Below the pieces are notes generated by a model. That model made no database searches. It saw only the letters and a list, made by a program, of their open reading frames with translations, and was not told the DNA's origin. Of a stretch of 64,000 nt of DNA, positions 25,005-33,240 are shown piece after piece. Position 1 is the first letter of the stretch; each line of letters starts with the position of its first letter. Source of the DNA: Myxococcus stipitatus DSM 14675 (GTDB lineage: Bacteria > Myxococcota > Myxococcia > Myxococcales > Myxococcaceae); assembly GCF_000331735.1 (NCBI RefSeq), contig NC_020126.1:9117501-9181500 (forward strand), given 5' to 3'. Both the position numbers and the translations under genes were made by a program.

Positions 25005-27839
25005 TCACGCGGGGAGCCGCTCGCGCGGCCTGCCAGGAGGTGGCGTGCGCTCCTCTCGAGGACGCTCCACCGGGCCTCCGTCCTTGCGGCCCCGCAGCCA
25101 CTTCTCGAAGCCCACCGCGGGCACCACCACCGCGCCCACCAGCACGGACAGGCCGATGGACGCCAGCGACAGCGGCGCCGTGCCGAAGATGTCCCGCATG
25201 AAGGGCACGTACATGAAGGCGAGCTGCAAGAGCACCAGCGCCCCAATCCCCATGAACACGGAGGGGTTGCTGAACAGGCCCACCTTGCGCAGCGAGCCCG
25301 TCAGCGTGCGGCACATCACCATGTAGAAGATCTGGAAGCTGATGACCGTGTTGACGGCCATCGTCTGCGCCTCCGCCAGGGCCCGCGCATGGCCCACGTG
25401 CGGCACCTCGTAGTGGTACTCCCAGAAGAACAGCCCCATCGCTCCCGCCGCCATCAACACCGCCACCAGCCCCGTGCGCATCACCACGAAGCGGCTGAGC
25501 ACCGGCGCGTCCGGACTGCGCGGCCTGCGCCGCATGACGTCCGACTCGCGCGCCTCGAACGCCAGCGGCAAGGCCAGCGTCACCGTCGCCACCAGGTTTA
25601 TCCAGAGCAACTGCGTGGGCCGCATGGCCATCAGCGGCACCGGCCCGCCACCGAAGTCCTGGATGGGGAAGAACGCCACCGCGCACAGGAGAATCAGCGC
25701 CAGGCCCAGGTTCGTCGGCAGCACGAAGGCCAGCGACTTGATGAGGTTGTCGTAGACGCGACGCCCCTCCTCCACCGCCGCCGCGATGGACGCGAAGTTG
25801 TCGTCCGTGAGGACGATGTCCGCCGCCTCCTTCGACACCGCCGTCCCGGTGATGCCCATCGCCACGCCGATGTTGGCCTGCTTGAGCGCGGGCGCGTCAT
25901 TCACGCCATCGCCCGTCATCGCCACCACGTGCCGCCGCGATTGCAGCGCGCGCACCAGCCGCAGCTTGTGCTCCGGCGCCACCCGCGCGAAGACATTCGT
26001 GCGCTCCGCCACCTCCTCCAGCTCCGCGTCGCTCAGCGCCTCCAGCTTCGCGCCCACGACGCCCGGAGTGCCCGGCTCCTGCAACCCCAGCCGCGTGCCG
26101 ATGGCCTCCGCCGTCGCCAGGTGGTCGCCCGTGATCATCTTCACGACGATGCCCGCCTGGTGACAGGCCTTCACCGCCTCGATGGCCTCCTCGCGCGGAG
26201 GGTCCATCATCCCCTCCAACCCCAGGAGCTCCAGCCCCGCCTCCACGTCCTCCGGGCGCAGCGAGCCCCGCGCCCCCGGCAGCTCCCGCGAGGCCACCGC
26301 CAGCACGCGCATCCCCCGCCGCGCCAGCCGCTCCACCTCCTCGAGCACCTGCGCCTCCGTCACCCGCCCGTTCCGGTGACAGCGCTTCAGCACCACCTCC
26401 GGCGCGCCCTTCAGGAACACCCGCCGGCCGCCACGCCCGTCGTCGTGCAGCGTCGCCATGAACTGGTGCTCGGACTCGAACGGAATCGCATCCACCCGGC
26501 GGAAGCGCGCCCGCGACTCCTCCACGCCCAGGCCCACCTTCTCCGCCGCCACCACCAGCGCGCCCTCGGTGGGGTCTCCCGTCATCCGCCACTCGCCGTC
26601 CCGCCCGTCCAACGCAGCGTCGTTGCACAGCACGCCTCCGAGCAGGAGGTCCCGCACGTCGTCGGGCATCAACAGCTCACTGCGCGAGGGCCCCTCCCGG
26701 CGTAACTCCCCGCGCGGCGAGTACCCCACGCCCGTCATCGTGTAGCGCCCCACCGGCGTCCACAGCGCCTGCACCGTCATCTCGTTGCGCGTCAGCGTGC
26801 CCGTCTTGTCCGAGCAGATGACGGTGGTGCTGCCCAGCGTCTCCACCGCGGGCAGCTTGCGGATGACCGCGCGCCGGGCCGCCATGCGCTGCACGCCGAT
26901 GGCCAGGGCAATGGTGACGATGGCGGGCAGGCCCTCGGGAATCGCCGCCACCGCCAGGGTGATGGCCAGCACCACCGCCTCGCTGAGGTCGTAGCCGCGC
27001 GCCATGCCCACGCCGAGCAACAGCACGGAGACCACCAGGATGGCCCCGGTGATGACCTTGGCGATGGTCGCCAGCGCCTTCGTCAGCGGCGTCTCCAAAT
27101 CCGTGGCCTGGCGGAGCATCTCCGAGATGCGCCCCAGCTCCGTCGCGCCGCCCGTGGCCACCACCACCGCCGTCGCCATGCCGGACGTCACCAGCGTCCC
27201 GCCGAAGACGACGCTGCGCCGGTCCCCCAGCTCCGCGTCCGCCTCCACCGCCGCGGGCTGCTTCGCCGCCGGCACGGACTCACCCGTGAGCGCGGCCTCC
27301 TCCACCTGCAGGTTGCGCGAGGTGACCAGCCGCATGTCCGCGGGCACCTTGTCCCCCGAGGCCACCTCCACCACGTCCCCCGGCACCAGCTCCGCCGCGG
27401 GCACCGCGCGCTTGCTGCCCCCCCGGACGACGGTGGCGTTCTCCGGCACCATCCGGCTCAGCGCCTCGATGGCCCGGCCCGCACGGAACTCCTGCACGAA
27501 GCCAATCAGCGTGTTGAGCACCACCACCGCCGCCACCACCAGCCCGTCCGTCACCTTCCCCAGCGCCACCGCCAGCACCGCGGAGACGATGAGCACCCAG
27601 ATGAAGGGGCTGTTCACCTGACGCCAGAGCAGCTTCAGCGGCCCTTCGCCCTTCTGTCGCTGCAGCACGTTGGGCCCATGACGGGACAGCCGCTCTCGCG
27701 CCTGCTCATCCGTCAGCCCTCCCGCCTCGCTCTCCAACTGCTCGAACACCCGCTCGGGTGGCAGCGCATGCCAGGGCACGACTCCGCGGGAAGACGCCGG
27801 GGCATCCTTCCCAGGCGCGGCGGGTGGCGGCTCGTGCAT
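25005..27839 (-). CDS. P-type cation-transporting ATPase
   Basis: 944 residues from the ATG at 27839 (GGGGGAG upstream). Order of parts: N-terminal cation-ATPase domain (about 20-90), actuator domain with TGES (185-188), M4 with PEGLPA (301-306), phosphorylated Asp344 in DKTGTLT, nucleotide domain, hinge TGDGVNDAPALK, and six C-terminal helices. It belongs to the calcium-ATPase-like (P2) group. In M6, where SERCA has NxxTDxxPA, this protein reads NLVATVTLALPLAFE, so an ion-binding Asp is missing, as in CtpF-like bacterial pumps. Ion specificity is therefore open. Preceded by an AT-rich patch. Confidence 0.9.
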   Translation of the reverse strand: MHEPPPAAPGKDAPASSRGVVPWHALPPERVFEQLESEAGGLTDEQARERLSRHGPNVLQRQKGEGPLKLLWRQVNSPFIWVLIVSAVLAVALGKVTDGLVVAAVVVLNTLIGFVQEFRAGRAIEALSRMVPENATVVRGGSKRAVPAAELVPGDVVEVASGDKVPADMRLVTSRNLQVEEAALTGESVPAAKQPAAVEADAELGDRRSVVFGGTLVTSGMATAVVVATGGATELGRISEMLRQATDLETPLTKALATIAKVITGAILVVSVLLLGVGMARGYDLSEAVVLAITLAVAAIPEGLPAIVTIALAIGVQRMAARRAVIRKLPAVETLGSTTVICSDKTGTLTRNEMTVQALWTPVGRYTMTGVGYSPRGELRREGPSRSELLMPDDVRDLLLGGVLCNDAALDGRDGEWRMTGDPTEGALVVAAEKVGLGVEESRARFRRVDAIPFESEHQFMATLHDDGRGGRRVFLKGAPEVVLKRCHRNGRVTEAQVLEEVERLARRGMRVLAVASRELPGARGSLRPEDVEAGLELLGLEGMMDPPREEAIEAVKACHQAGIVVKMITGDHLATAEAIGTRLGLQEPGTPGVVGAKLEALSDAELEEVAERTNVFARVAPEHKLRLVRALQSRRHVVAMTGDGVNDAPALKQANIGVAMGITGTAVSKEAADIVLTDDNFASIAAAVEEGRRVYDNLIKSLAFVLPTNLGLALILLCAVAFFPIQDFGGGPVPLMAMRPTQLLWINLVATVTLALPLAFEARESDVMRRRPRSPDAPVLSRFVVMRTGLVAVLMAAGAMGLFFWEYHYEVPHVGHARALAEAQTMAVNTVISFQIFYMVMCRTLTGSLRKVGLFSNPSVFMGIGALVLLQLAFMYVPFMRDIFGTAPLSLASIGLSVLVGAVVVPAVGFEKWLRGRKDGGPVERPREERTPPPGRPRERLPA

Positions 27840-27980
27840 GGGACTCCCCCTGCCAGCGACGGCGGTGATGGGAGGCTTCTCCTCCCCACGCAAAAGCTAT
27901 GTCCGGCGCGTCCGCGCGCTTCACGCCCGCCCACGCGGAGGGCAGGCGCCCCGTGTACTCCGCGACAGAGGGACAGCCAT

Positions 27981-28024
27981 TTCAACTATTCCCAATAATC
28001 CAAGAAATAATTGAATTAACCAGT
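27981..28024. promoter_or_regulatory. AT-rich patch upstream of the P-type ATPase gene
   Basis: About 40 nt containing runs such as CCAATAATCC and AAATAATTGAATTAA, strikingly AT-rich in this genome. It lies between the ATPase start (27839) and the end of the XRE gene (28070). Probably the ATPase promoter or an UP-like element; no clean -35/-10 pair could be fixed. Confidence 0.4.
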
Positions 28025-28069
28025 CATCGCTCCATCGCCGCCGCGCCGGGGGGGAGGCGGGCCCGGCCG

Positions 28070-28885
28070 TCAGGACAGCTCGGAGCGCCGCGCCGCCTCG
28101 GCGGCCTTGCGAAGCAGCTCTCCCGTCGCGGCGTCCGCGGGGAAGAACGACTCGATGGCCAGCTCCGACAGGGTGATGTCCCTGGGCGTGCCGAACACCG
28201 TCGTCGTGCTGATGAAGGACAACACGCCCAGCCGCGTCCGCACGCGCAAGGGCACCACCAGGCTGGTGAAGTCGGGCGCGTGCACCTCGGGCGCGCCACC
28301 GCCGCCGCCCATTCCGCGAAGCTCCACGAGCAGCTCCGCCAGCTTCGCGTCCGCCGTGGCCGCCGCCTGACGGTGGAGCCGCGCCAGGATGTGCGCGCGC
28401 CACTGCTCCAGGTTGAGGATGTTCGGCGCCAGGCCCTCGGGGTGCAGGCTCAGGCGCAGCACGTTGAGGGGCGGCGTGAGCAGCTCCGCGGGAATGCCCT
28501 CCAACAACAGGCCCACCGCGCGGTTCGCCGTGACGAGGTGCCAGTGCCGGTCCACCGCGAGCGCAGGGTACGGCTCGTGTCCGGACAGCACCAGCTCCAC
28601 CGCCTCGCGCGCCGCCTTCATCTGCGGCTCCTCCAGCGAGTTCTCCGGATACGCGGGCGCGAAGCCCGCGGCCATCAGGAGGGCGTTGCGCTCGCGCAGC
28701 GGCACGTCCAGCTCCTCCGCCAGGTGCAACAGCATGTCCCGGCTGGGCGAGGAACGGCCCGTCTCCAGGAAGCTCACGTGACGCGCGGACACCTCCGCGC
28801 GCATCGCCAAATCCAACTGACTCAAGCTGCGGCGCTGGCGCCACTCCCGCAGCAACTCTCCCACCGGACGGCTCGGCATCATCAT
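28070..28885 (-). CDS. XRE-family regulator with MmyB-like ligand domain
   Basis: 271 residues from the first of three adjacent ATGs (28885). N-terminal helix-turn-helix: LLREWRQRRSLSQLDLAMR and SARHVSFLETGRSSPSRDML. The C-terminal MmyB-like domain (PAS-related, usually binding a fatty-acid-like ligand) has YPALAVDRHWHLVTANRAVG, LRLSLHPEGLAPNILNLEQW and a closing STTTVFGTPRDITLSELAIE. A Gly run (about 208-212) interrupts the domain. It is divergent from a small membrane-protein gene, its likeliest target. Confidence 0.9.
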   Translation of the reverse strand: MMMPSRPVGELLREWRQRRSLSQLDLAMRAEVSARHVSFLETGRSSPSRDMLLHLAEELDVPLRERNALLMAAGFAPAYPENSLEEPQMKAAREAVELVLSGHEPYPALAVDRHWHLVTANRAVGLLLEGIPAELLTPPLNVLRLSLHPEGLAPNILNLEQWRAHILARLHRQAAATADAKLAELLVELRGMGGGGGAPEVHAPDFTSLVVPLRVRTRLGVLSFISTTTVFGTPRDITLSELAIESFFPADAATGELLRKAAEAARRSELS

Positions 28886-29019
28886 GTCCCGGACACTAGA
28901 AACGCGGGGGAAGTGCTCCAATTACCTCGGGCGTAATCGACTTCAAATGCCCCGGCGCGCAATTTGTGTCCTCACACGGCGGCCGGATTCACCGGCGCCG
29001 GATTGCCAAGGACACCTCC

Positions 29020-29424
29020 ATGAACGCCGTTCCCGCTTCGCGCACCCTGATGGGCCACATCCTCCTCGCCGACGGCGTCGCCAGCGGGGCCACCGGTGCG
29101 CTGATGTGCTTCGGCGCCGGCCCCCTGAGCGGACTGCTGGGGCTCGACGCCACGCTGCTCCGAGTCGCTGGCGGCGGCCTGCTGCCCTACGCCGCGCTGC
29201 TGGTCTTCTTCGCGATGCGCCCGCTCGTCTCGCGCTCGCTCGTGTGGACCATCATCGCCATCAACGCCCTGTGGACGGTGGACAGCTTCGCGCTGCTCGC
29301 GTCGGGCTGGGTCCAGCCCACGGTGTGGGGCCAGGCCTTCGTCGTGTTCCAGGCCCTGGCGGTCGCCGTCTTCGGGGCCTTGCAGCTGATGGCCCTCAAG
29401 CAGGCCCGTCTGGTGCCGGCCTGA
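29020..29424 (+). CDS. Small four-helix membrane protein, unknown function
   Basis: 134 residues from the ATG at 29020. Four predicted transmembrane helices with short loops: about 10-32, 44-64, 72-94 and 100-122. There are no catalytic motifs. The divergent XRE/MmyB regulator, 134 nt away, suggests induction by a lipid-like signal. No family assigned. Confidence 0.65.
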   Translation: MNAVPASRTLMGHILLADGVASGATGALMCFGAGPLSGLLGLDATLLRVAGGGLLPYAALLVFFAMRPLVSRSLVWTIIAINALWTVDSFALLASGWVQPTVWGQAFVVFQALAVAVFGALQLMALKQARLVPA

Positions 29425-29467
29425 GGCGCGGTGACCTCCCGCGCCTGGAGGCCGGCCCGCTCGGGAC

Positions 29468-29986
29468 TCAGAGCGCCTGACGGACGGCTTCCAGCGCGGC
29501 GTCGTAGTCCGGCTCGCGCATCATCTCCGGGACGACTTCGCGGAAGACGACGCGGCCATCCCGGCCCACCACGAAGGTGCTGCGCGCCAGCACTCCCAGC
29601 TCCTTCATGTACAGGCCGTACTTCCGCGCGAACTCGCGCTCCTTGTAGTCCGACAGCACGGCGACGTTTTGAATCCCCTCCGCCGCGGTGAAGCGGTTGA
29701 GGGCGAAGGGCAGGTCCAGGCTCAGGTACCAGACCTTCACGTCCGGCCCCAGCCCCGTGGCCTGCTGGTTGAACATGCGCAGCTGCACCGCGCACACCTT
29801 GGTGTCCACGCTGGGCGCGACGCTCAGCACGACGACCTGCCCCTTCAGCTCCGACAAGCGGTGGGACTCGAAGAACCCCTTCCAGACGGTGAAGTCGGGC
29901 GCGACGTCCCCCACCTGCACCTGCCCCTCCCCCTCCAGCGTCACCGGCTGTCCGCGGTAGGTGACCTGGTTCTTGAACTCCGCCAT
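29468..29986 (-). CDS. tpx: Thiol peroxidase (Tpx) lacking the resolving cysteine
   Basis: 172 residues, the usual Tpx length. The peroxidatic Cys65 sits in SVDTKVCAVQLRMFNQ, equivalent to SIDTPVCATSVRKFN of E. coli Tpx. The resolving Cys95 of E. coli (RFCGAEG) is replaced by Thr100 in RFTAAEG, and Cys65 is the only cysteine in the protein. It should still reduce peroxides but needs an outside thiol or an intermolecular disulfide to be recycled. Last gene of the operon phosphomannomutase - FMN reductase - ROK kinase - tpx (14 nt after the ROK stop). Confidence 0.9.
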   Translation of the reverse strand: MAEFKNQVTYRGQPVTLEGEGQVQVGDVAPDFTVWKGFFESHRLSELKGQVVVLSVAPSVDTKVCAVQLRMFNQQATGLGPDVKVWYLSLDLPFALNRFTAAEGIQNVAVLSDYKEREFARKYGLYMKELGVLARSTFVVGRDGRVVFREVVPEMMREPDYDAALEAVRQAL

Positions 29987-30000
29987 TCACGGCTCCTCTC

Positions 30001-30933
30001 TCACGCGGCCAGCAATGCCGCACCAATGAGACCGCTGTCGTCGCCGAGCTCCGCGTCGGCGATGAGCAGCCCCTCCCGGGACGTCTGGGACGCCCACGCC
30101 CGCACCCCCTCCAGCACCCGGCGGCGAATCCCAGGGCAGTGGTTCAACACCCCTCCCCCGAGGATGAGACGCGCGGGATTCAACACCGTCACCTGGTTGG
30201 CCACGGCCAACGCCAGGAAGTGCGCGGCCCGCTCATACACCTCTCGCGCCGCCGCGTCGCCTGCTTCCGCCGCCTGCTCCAACGTCACCGGCGTCAGCTT
30301 CGTGCCCTCGTCTCCCACCAGGTGGGCCAGTGCGGGCGAAGCTCCCGCATCCAGGAGCTCCCGCGCCTGGGCGATGAGGTTGTGCCCGCCCGTGTAGGCC
30401 TCCAGGCACCCCTGCTCACCACAGCCGCAGCGCCGGCCCCCGGGCACCACTTTGACGTGGCCCAGCTCTCCCGCCACGCCGCCCGCTCCGTCCAAGAGCC
30501 GGCCTCCGGAGATGATGGCGCTGCCCACCCCCGAGCCCACGAACACCACCAGCAGGTCCTGCGCGCCCCGGCCCGCGCCCACGTGCAATTCCCCCCACGC
30601 GGCGGCGGACAGGTCGTTGACCACCTTCACCGGCTGGCCCAGGCGGTCGGTGAGCAACTGGCCCAGCGGCACGTTGCGCCAGCCCAGGTTGGGGGCCACC
30701 GAGAGCACCCCCGAGTCCTTGTGAATCTGCGCGGCGGCCCCCACGCCACAGGCATCCACGATGACGCCCGCGGAGCGCACCGCCGCGGATGCCGCCTCCG
30801 CGATGGTCTCCACCACGCTGGAGGGGCTGCGCTCGGCCAGGGCTACCTTGGCCGAGGCGAGCATCTTCCCCCCCTCGTCCACCACGGCGGCACGGGCGAA
30901 CGTCCCACCCAGGTCGATTCCAAGCGTTGCCAC
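30001..30933 (-). CDS. ROK-family sugar kinase (glucokinase-like)
   Basis: 310 residues from a GTG at 30933 (AAAGGA upstream). ATP-binding phosphate motif at the start (TLGIDLGGTFARAAVVD), sugar-binding block with GGVAGELGHVKVVPGG, and the ROK zinc motif CGCGEQGCLEAY. This set fits a glucokinase or related hexose kinase rather than a ROK repressor, since no DNA-binding domain precedes it. It would make hexose 6-phosphate, the substrate of the phosphomutase two genes upstream. The neighbours are 14 nt away on each side. Confidence 0.9.
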   Translation of the reverse strand: MATLGIDLGGTFARAAVVDEGGKMLASAKVALAERSPSSVVETIAEAASAAVRSAGVIVDACGVGAAAQIHKDSGVLSVAPNLGWRNVPLGQLLTDRLGQPVKVVNDLSAAAWGELHVGAGRGAQDLLVVFVGSGVGSAIISGGRLLDGAGGVAGELGHVKVVPGGRRCGCGEQGCLEAYTGGHNLIAQARELLDAGASPALAHLVGDEGTKLTPVTLEQAAEAGDAAAREVYERAAHFLALAVANQVTVLNPARLILGGGVLNHCPGIRRRVLEGVRAWASQTSREGLLIADAELGDDSGLIGAALLAA

Positions 30934-30947
30934 GGCGGTGTCCTTTC

Positions 30948-31502
30948 TCAGCCCTTCTTCACCCGCTCCACCAACTCCGCGACCAGCGCGTCCACTTCCC
31001 GCTGCCGGGCCGGGTCCTTCAGCGCGCCCTCGGGGGTGAAGAACTCCGAGGCCCTGGCCACGTGCACCTGGGTGGGCATCACCAGCGCCCCCGTCGAGGA
31101 CATCACCTGACGCAGGTGCGGCTGCATGCGCGCGGTGCCGAAGGGGCCCGGGGTGGCGCCCATGATGGCGGTCCACTTCCCCTGGAAGCGCTTGCCCGGT
31201 GCCCGGGAGGCCCAGTCGATGGCGTTCTTCAGGCCGCCGGGAATGGACGAGTTGTACTCCGGGCTGGAGATGAGGAAGCCCTGGGCCTGCGCCACGCGCT
31301 CGCGCAACTCCACCACGGGCGCGGGCAGCCCTTGAGCCTCCACGTCCCCATCGTAGATGGGGAGGTTCAGGAGCTTCAGGTCGAGGACATCCACGTCCGC
31401 GCCCAGCTCCCGCGCCTTCGCCACCCCCACCGCCAGAAGATGCCTGTTGAAGCCATCCGCGCGAAGAGTCCCGCTGATGGCGAGGATGCGAGGCGCCGTC
31501 AT
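30948..31502 (-). CDS. NAD(P)H-dependent FMN reductase
   Basis: 184 residues, flavodoxin-like fold. FMN phosphate-binding start ILAISGTLRADGFNRHLL, then FLISSPEYNSSIPGGLKNAIDW, the hallmark of the NADPH-dependent FMN reductase/azoreductase family. It supplies reduced flavin or reduces quinones. The gene begins 1 nt after the phosphomannomutase stop, so the two are translationally coupled, and it ends 14 nt before the ROK gene. Confidence 0.92.
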   Translation of the reverse strand: MTAPRILAISGTLRADGFNRHLLAVGVAKARELGADVDVLDLKLLNLPIYDGDVEAQGLPAPVVELRERVAQAQGFLISSPEYNSSIPGGLKNAIDWASRAPGKRFQGKWTAIMGATPGPFGTARMQPHLRQVMSSTGALVMPTQVHVARASEFFTPEGALKDPARQREVDALVAELVERVKKG

Positions 31503-31503
31503 G

Positions 31504-32874
31504 TCACCCTCCGACTTCGCGCTGGACGCGAGCGACGGTGCCTTCGATGAGCGCTTGAATCTCCTTCAAGCGCTCGGGCGTGTTGGCCTCGAAGCGCAGC
31601 ACCAGGATGGGCTGCGTGTTGGAGGCGCGAATCAGGCCCCAGCCATCCGGGAACGTCACGCGCACGCCGTCCACGTCGATGATGTCGTGGCCCGCGGCGC
31701 GCAGCCACTCGGTGGCGCGCTTGACCATCTCGAACTTCTTCTCCTCCTTCGTGTCGAAGCGCAGCTCGGGGCTGGCGTAGGTCTTCGGCACGTCGGCGAG
31801 CAGCTCGGAGAGCTTCTGCTTCTCGTGGGTGAGGATCTCCAGGAGGCGCGCGGACGAGTACACCGCGTCGTCGAAGCCGTAGTAGCGGTTCTTGAAGAAG
31901 ATGTGGCCGCTCATCTCCCCGGCCAGCTCCGCGTGCTCCTCCTTCATCTTCGCCTTGATGAGCGAGTGGCCCGCCTTCCACATCACGGGCTTGCCGCCGC
32001 GCTTGGCGATGTCGTCGTACAGCGTGTAGCTGCACTTCACCTCGCCGACGATGGCCGCGCCCGGGCTGTCCTTCAGCACGTAGCGGCTGAAGAGGACCAT
32101 GAGCTGGTCGCCCCAGAGGATGTTGCCCTGGTCGTCGATGACGCCGATGCGGTCGCTGTCGCCGTCATAGGCGATGCCGACCTCCGCCTTCTCGCGCTTC
32201 ACCGCGGCGATGAGGTCCTGGAGGTTCTCCACCACCGTGGGGTCCGGGTGGTGGTTGGGGAACGTCGCGTCCATCTCACAGAACAGGGGCACCACTTCGA
32301 AGCCCATGCTCTCGAACAGGGGGACCGCGATGGCGCCGCCGGTGCCGTTGCCCGCGTCGATGACGATCTTCATCCCCTTGCGGCCCACCTTCACCGTCTG
32401 CCGGACGAAGTGGTTGTAGGGGGTGATGATGTCGAAGGGGGTGACGGTGCCACGGGTGGCGGAGACCTCGAAGTCGGCGGCCTCGATGAGCTTGCGCAGC
32501 GCCTGGATTTCGTGGCTGTGGAAGGTGGTCTTCCCGGCGCCAATCTTGAAGCCGTTGTACTCCGGCGGGTTGTGGCTGCCGGTAATCATGGCCAGGCCAT
32601 CCACCGGCAGGGTGTTGGCGGCGAAGTACGTGAGCGGCGTGGGCACCACGCCCACGTCGTAGACATTCAGGCCGGTGGACGTCAGGCCGGCACAGAGCGA
32701 GTCGCGGAAGCGGGTGGACGACTCACGGCAGTCGCGGCCCACGGCGATGAAGCGGCCGCCCTTGCGGCGGATGATGGTGCCCAGGCCCTTGCCCAGGAGC
32801 TCCACCACCTCGGCCGTGAGGTCCTTATCGACCAGGCCCCGGATGTCGTATTCGCGGAAGATATGCGCGTTCAT
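31504..32874 (-). CDS. Phosphomannomutase/phosphoglucomutase
   Basis: 456 residues, full length. Phosphoserine loop with Ser100 in MITGSHNPPEYNG, metal loop AYDGDSDRIGV, sugar-binding loop GEMSGHIFF, and phosphate-binding loop RASNTQPILV. These match the AlgC/ManB type that interconverts the 1- and 6-phosphates of mannose and glucose. It heads a four-gene operon and could supply mannose-1-phosphate to the guanylyltransferase encoded at 37-38 kb. The leader DNA contains a large inverted repeat. Confidence 0.94.
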   Translation of the reverse strand: MNAHIFREYDIRGLVDKDLTAEVVELLGKGLGTIIRRKGGRFIAVGRDCRESSTRFRDSLCAGLTSTGLNVYDVGVVPTPLTYFAANTLPVDGLAMITGSHNPPEYNGFKIGAGKTTFHSHEIQALRKLIEAADFEVSATRGTVTPFDIITPYNHFVRQTVKVGRKGMKIVIDAGNGTGGAIAVPLFESMGFEVVPLFCEMDATFPNHHPDPTVVENLQDLIAAVKREKAEVGIAYDGDSDRIGVIDDQGNILWGDQLMVLFSRYVLKDSPGAAIVGEVKCSYTLYDDIAKRGGKPVMWKAGHSLIKAKMKEEHAELAGEMSGHIFFKNRYYGFDDAVYSSARLLEILTHEKQKLSELLADVPKTYASPELRFDTKEEKKFEMVKRATEWLRAAGHDIIDVDGVRVTFPDGWGLIRASNTQPILVLRFEANTPERLKEIQALIEGTVARVQREVGG

Positions 32875-33240
32875 GAAGGTGTCCCCGCCCTCCAGGTTCT
32901 CGAGGGCATGACGAAGGGCGGCGGACTCTACACGAGCCCCCGCCTTCCCGGCACCCGGCGAGGGGGCCTGAAGCCCCACTGAACCAGGCACCGTCCGGGA
33001 CTCAGCAAGTCCCTGGGGTGCCAATCAACCCCTGGTTGTGCCCGCCTGTCGGACAGTCAGCAGGACAGCGGCGGATTCGAGCACGGGCCCTCATCCGGCG
33101 CGCCGTCCGCCGTGTCGCCCGACATGTCGAACAAGGGTTCGCGCCCACCGCTTCTCCGCAAGTGCCCTGAATCCCAGGCACGCATGGGAGGCATGACGGT
33201 TGCTCATGTCCGGTTCGCACCCCACACCGGAATGGACGTC
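32875..33240. other. Divergent intergenic region with strong inverted repeats
   Basis: 366 nt between the phosphomannomutase operon (minus) and the alpha/beta hydrolase gene (plus). No convincing gene. It carries the nested inverted repeat described separately and must hold promoters for both directions. Confidence 0.5.
32982..33037. promoter_or_regulatory. Nested inverted repeat upstream of the phosphomannomutase operon
   Basis: Two symmetric sets of arms. Inner: GGCACC plus GGGACT (32987-33002) facing AGTCCC plus GGTGCC (33009-33022), separated by a CAGCA loop. Outer: AACCAGG (32982-32988) facing CCTGGTT (33031-33037). The outer and inner left arms share two bases, so the two foldings would compete. 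It sits about 110 nt before the phosphomannomutase start and 200 nt before the hydrolase start. It could be a leader structure, a bidirectional terminator or an operator. Confidence 0.45.
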
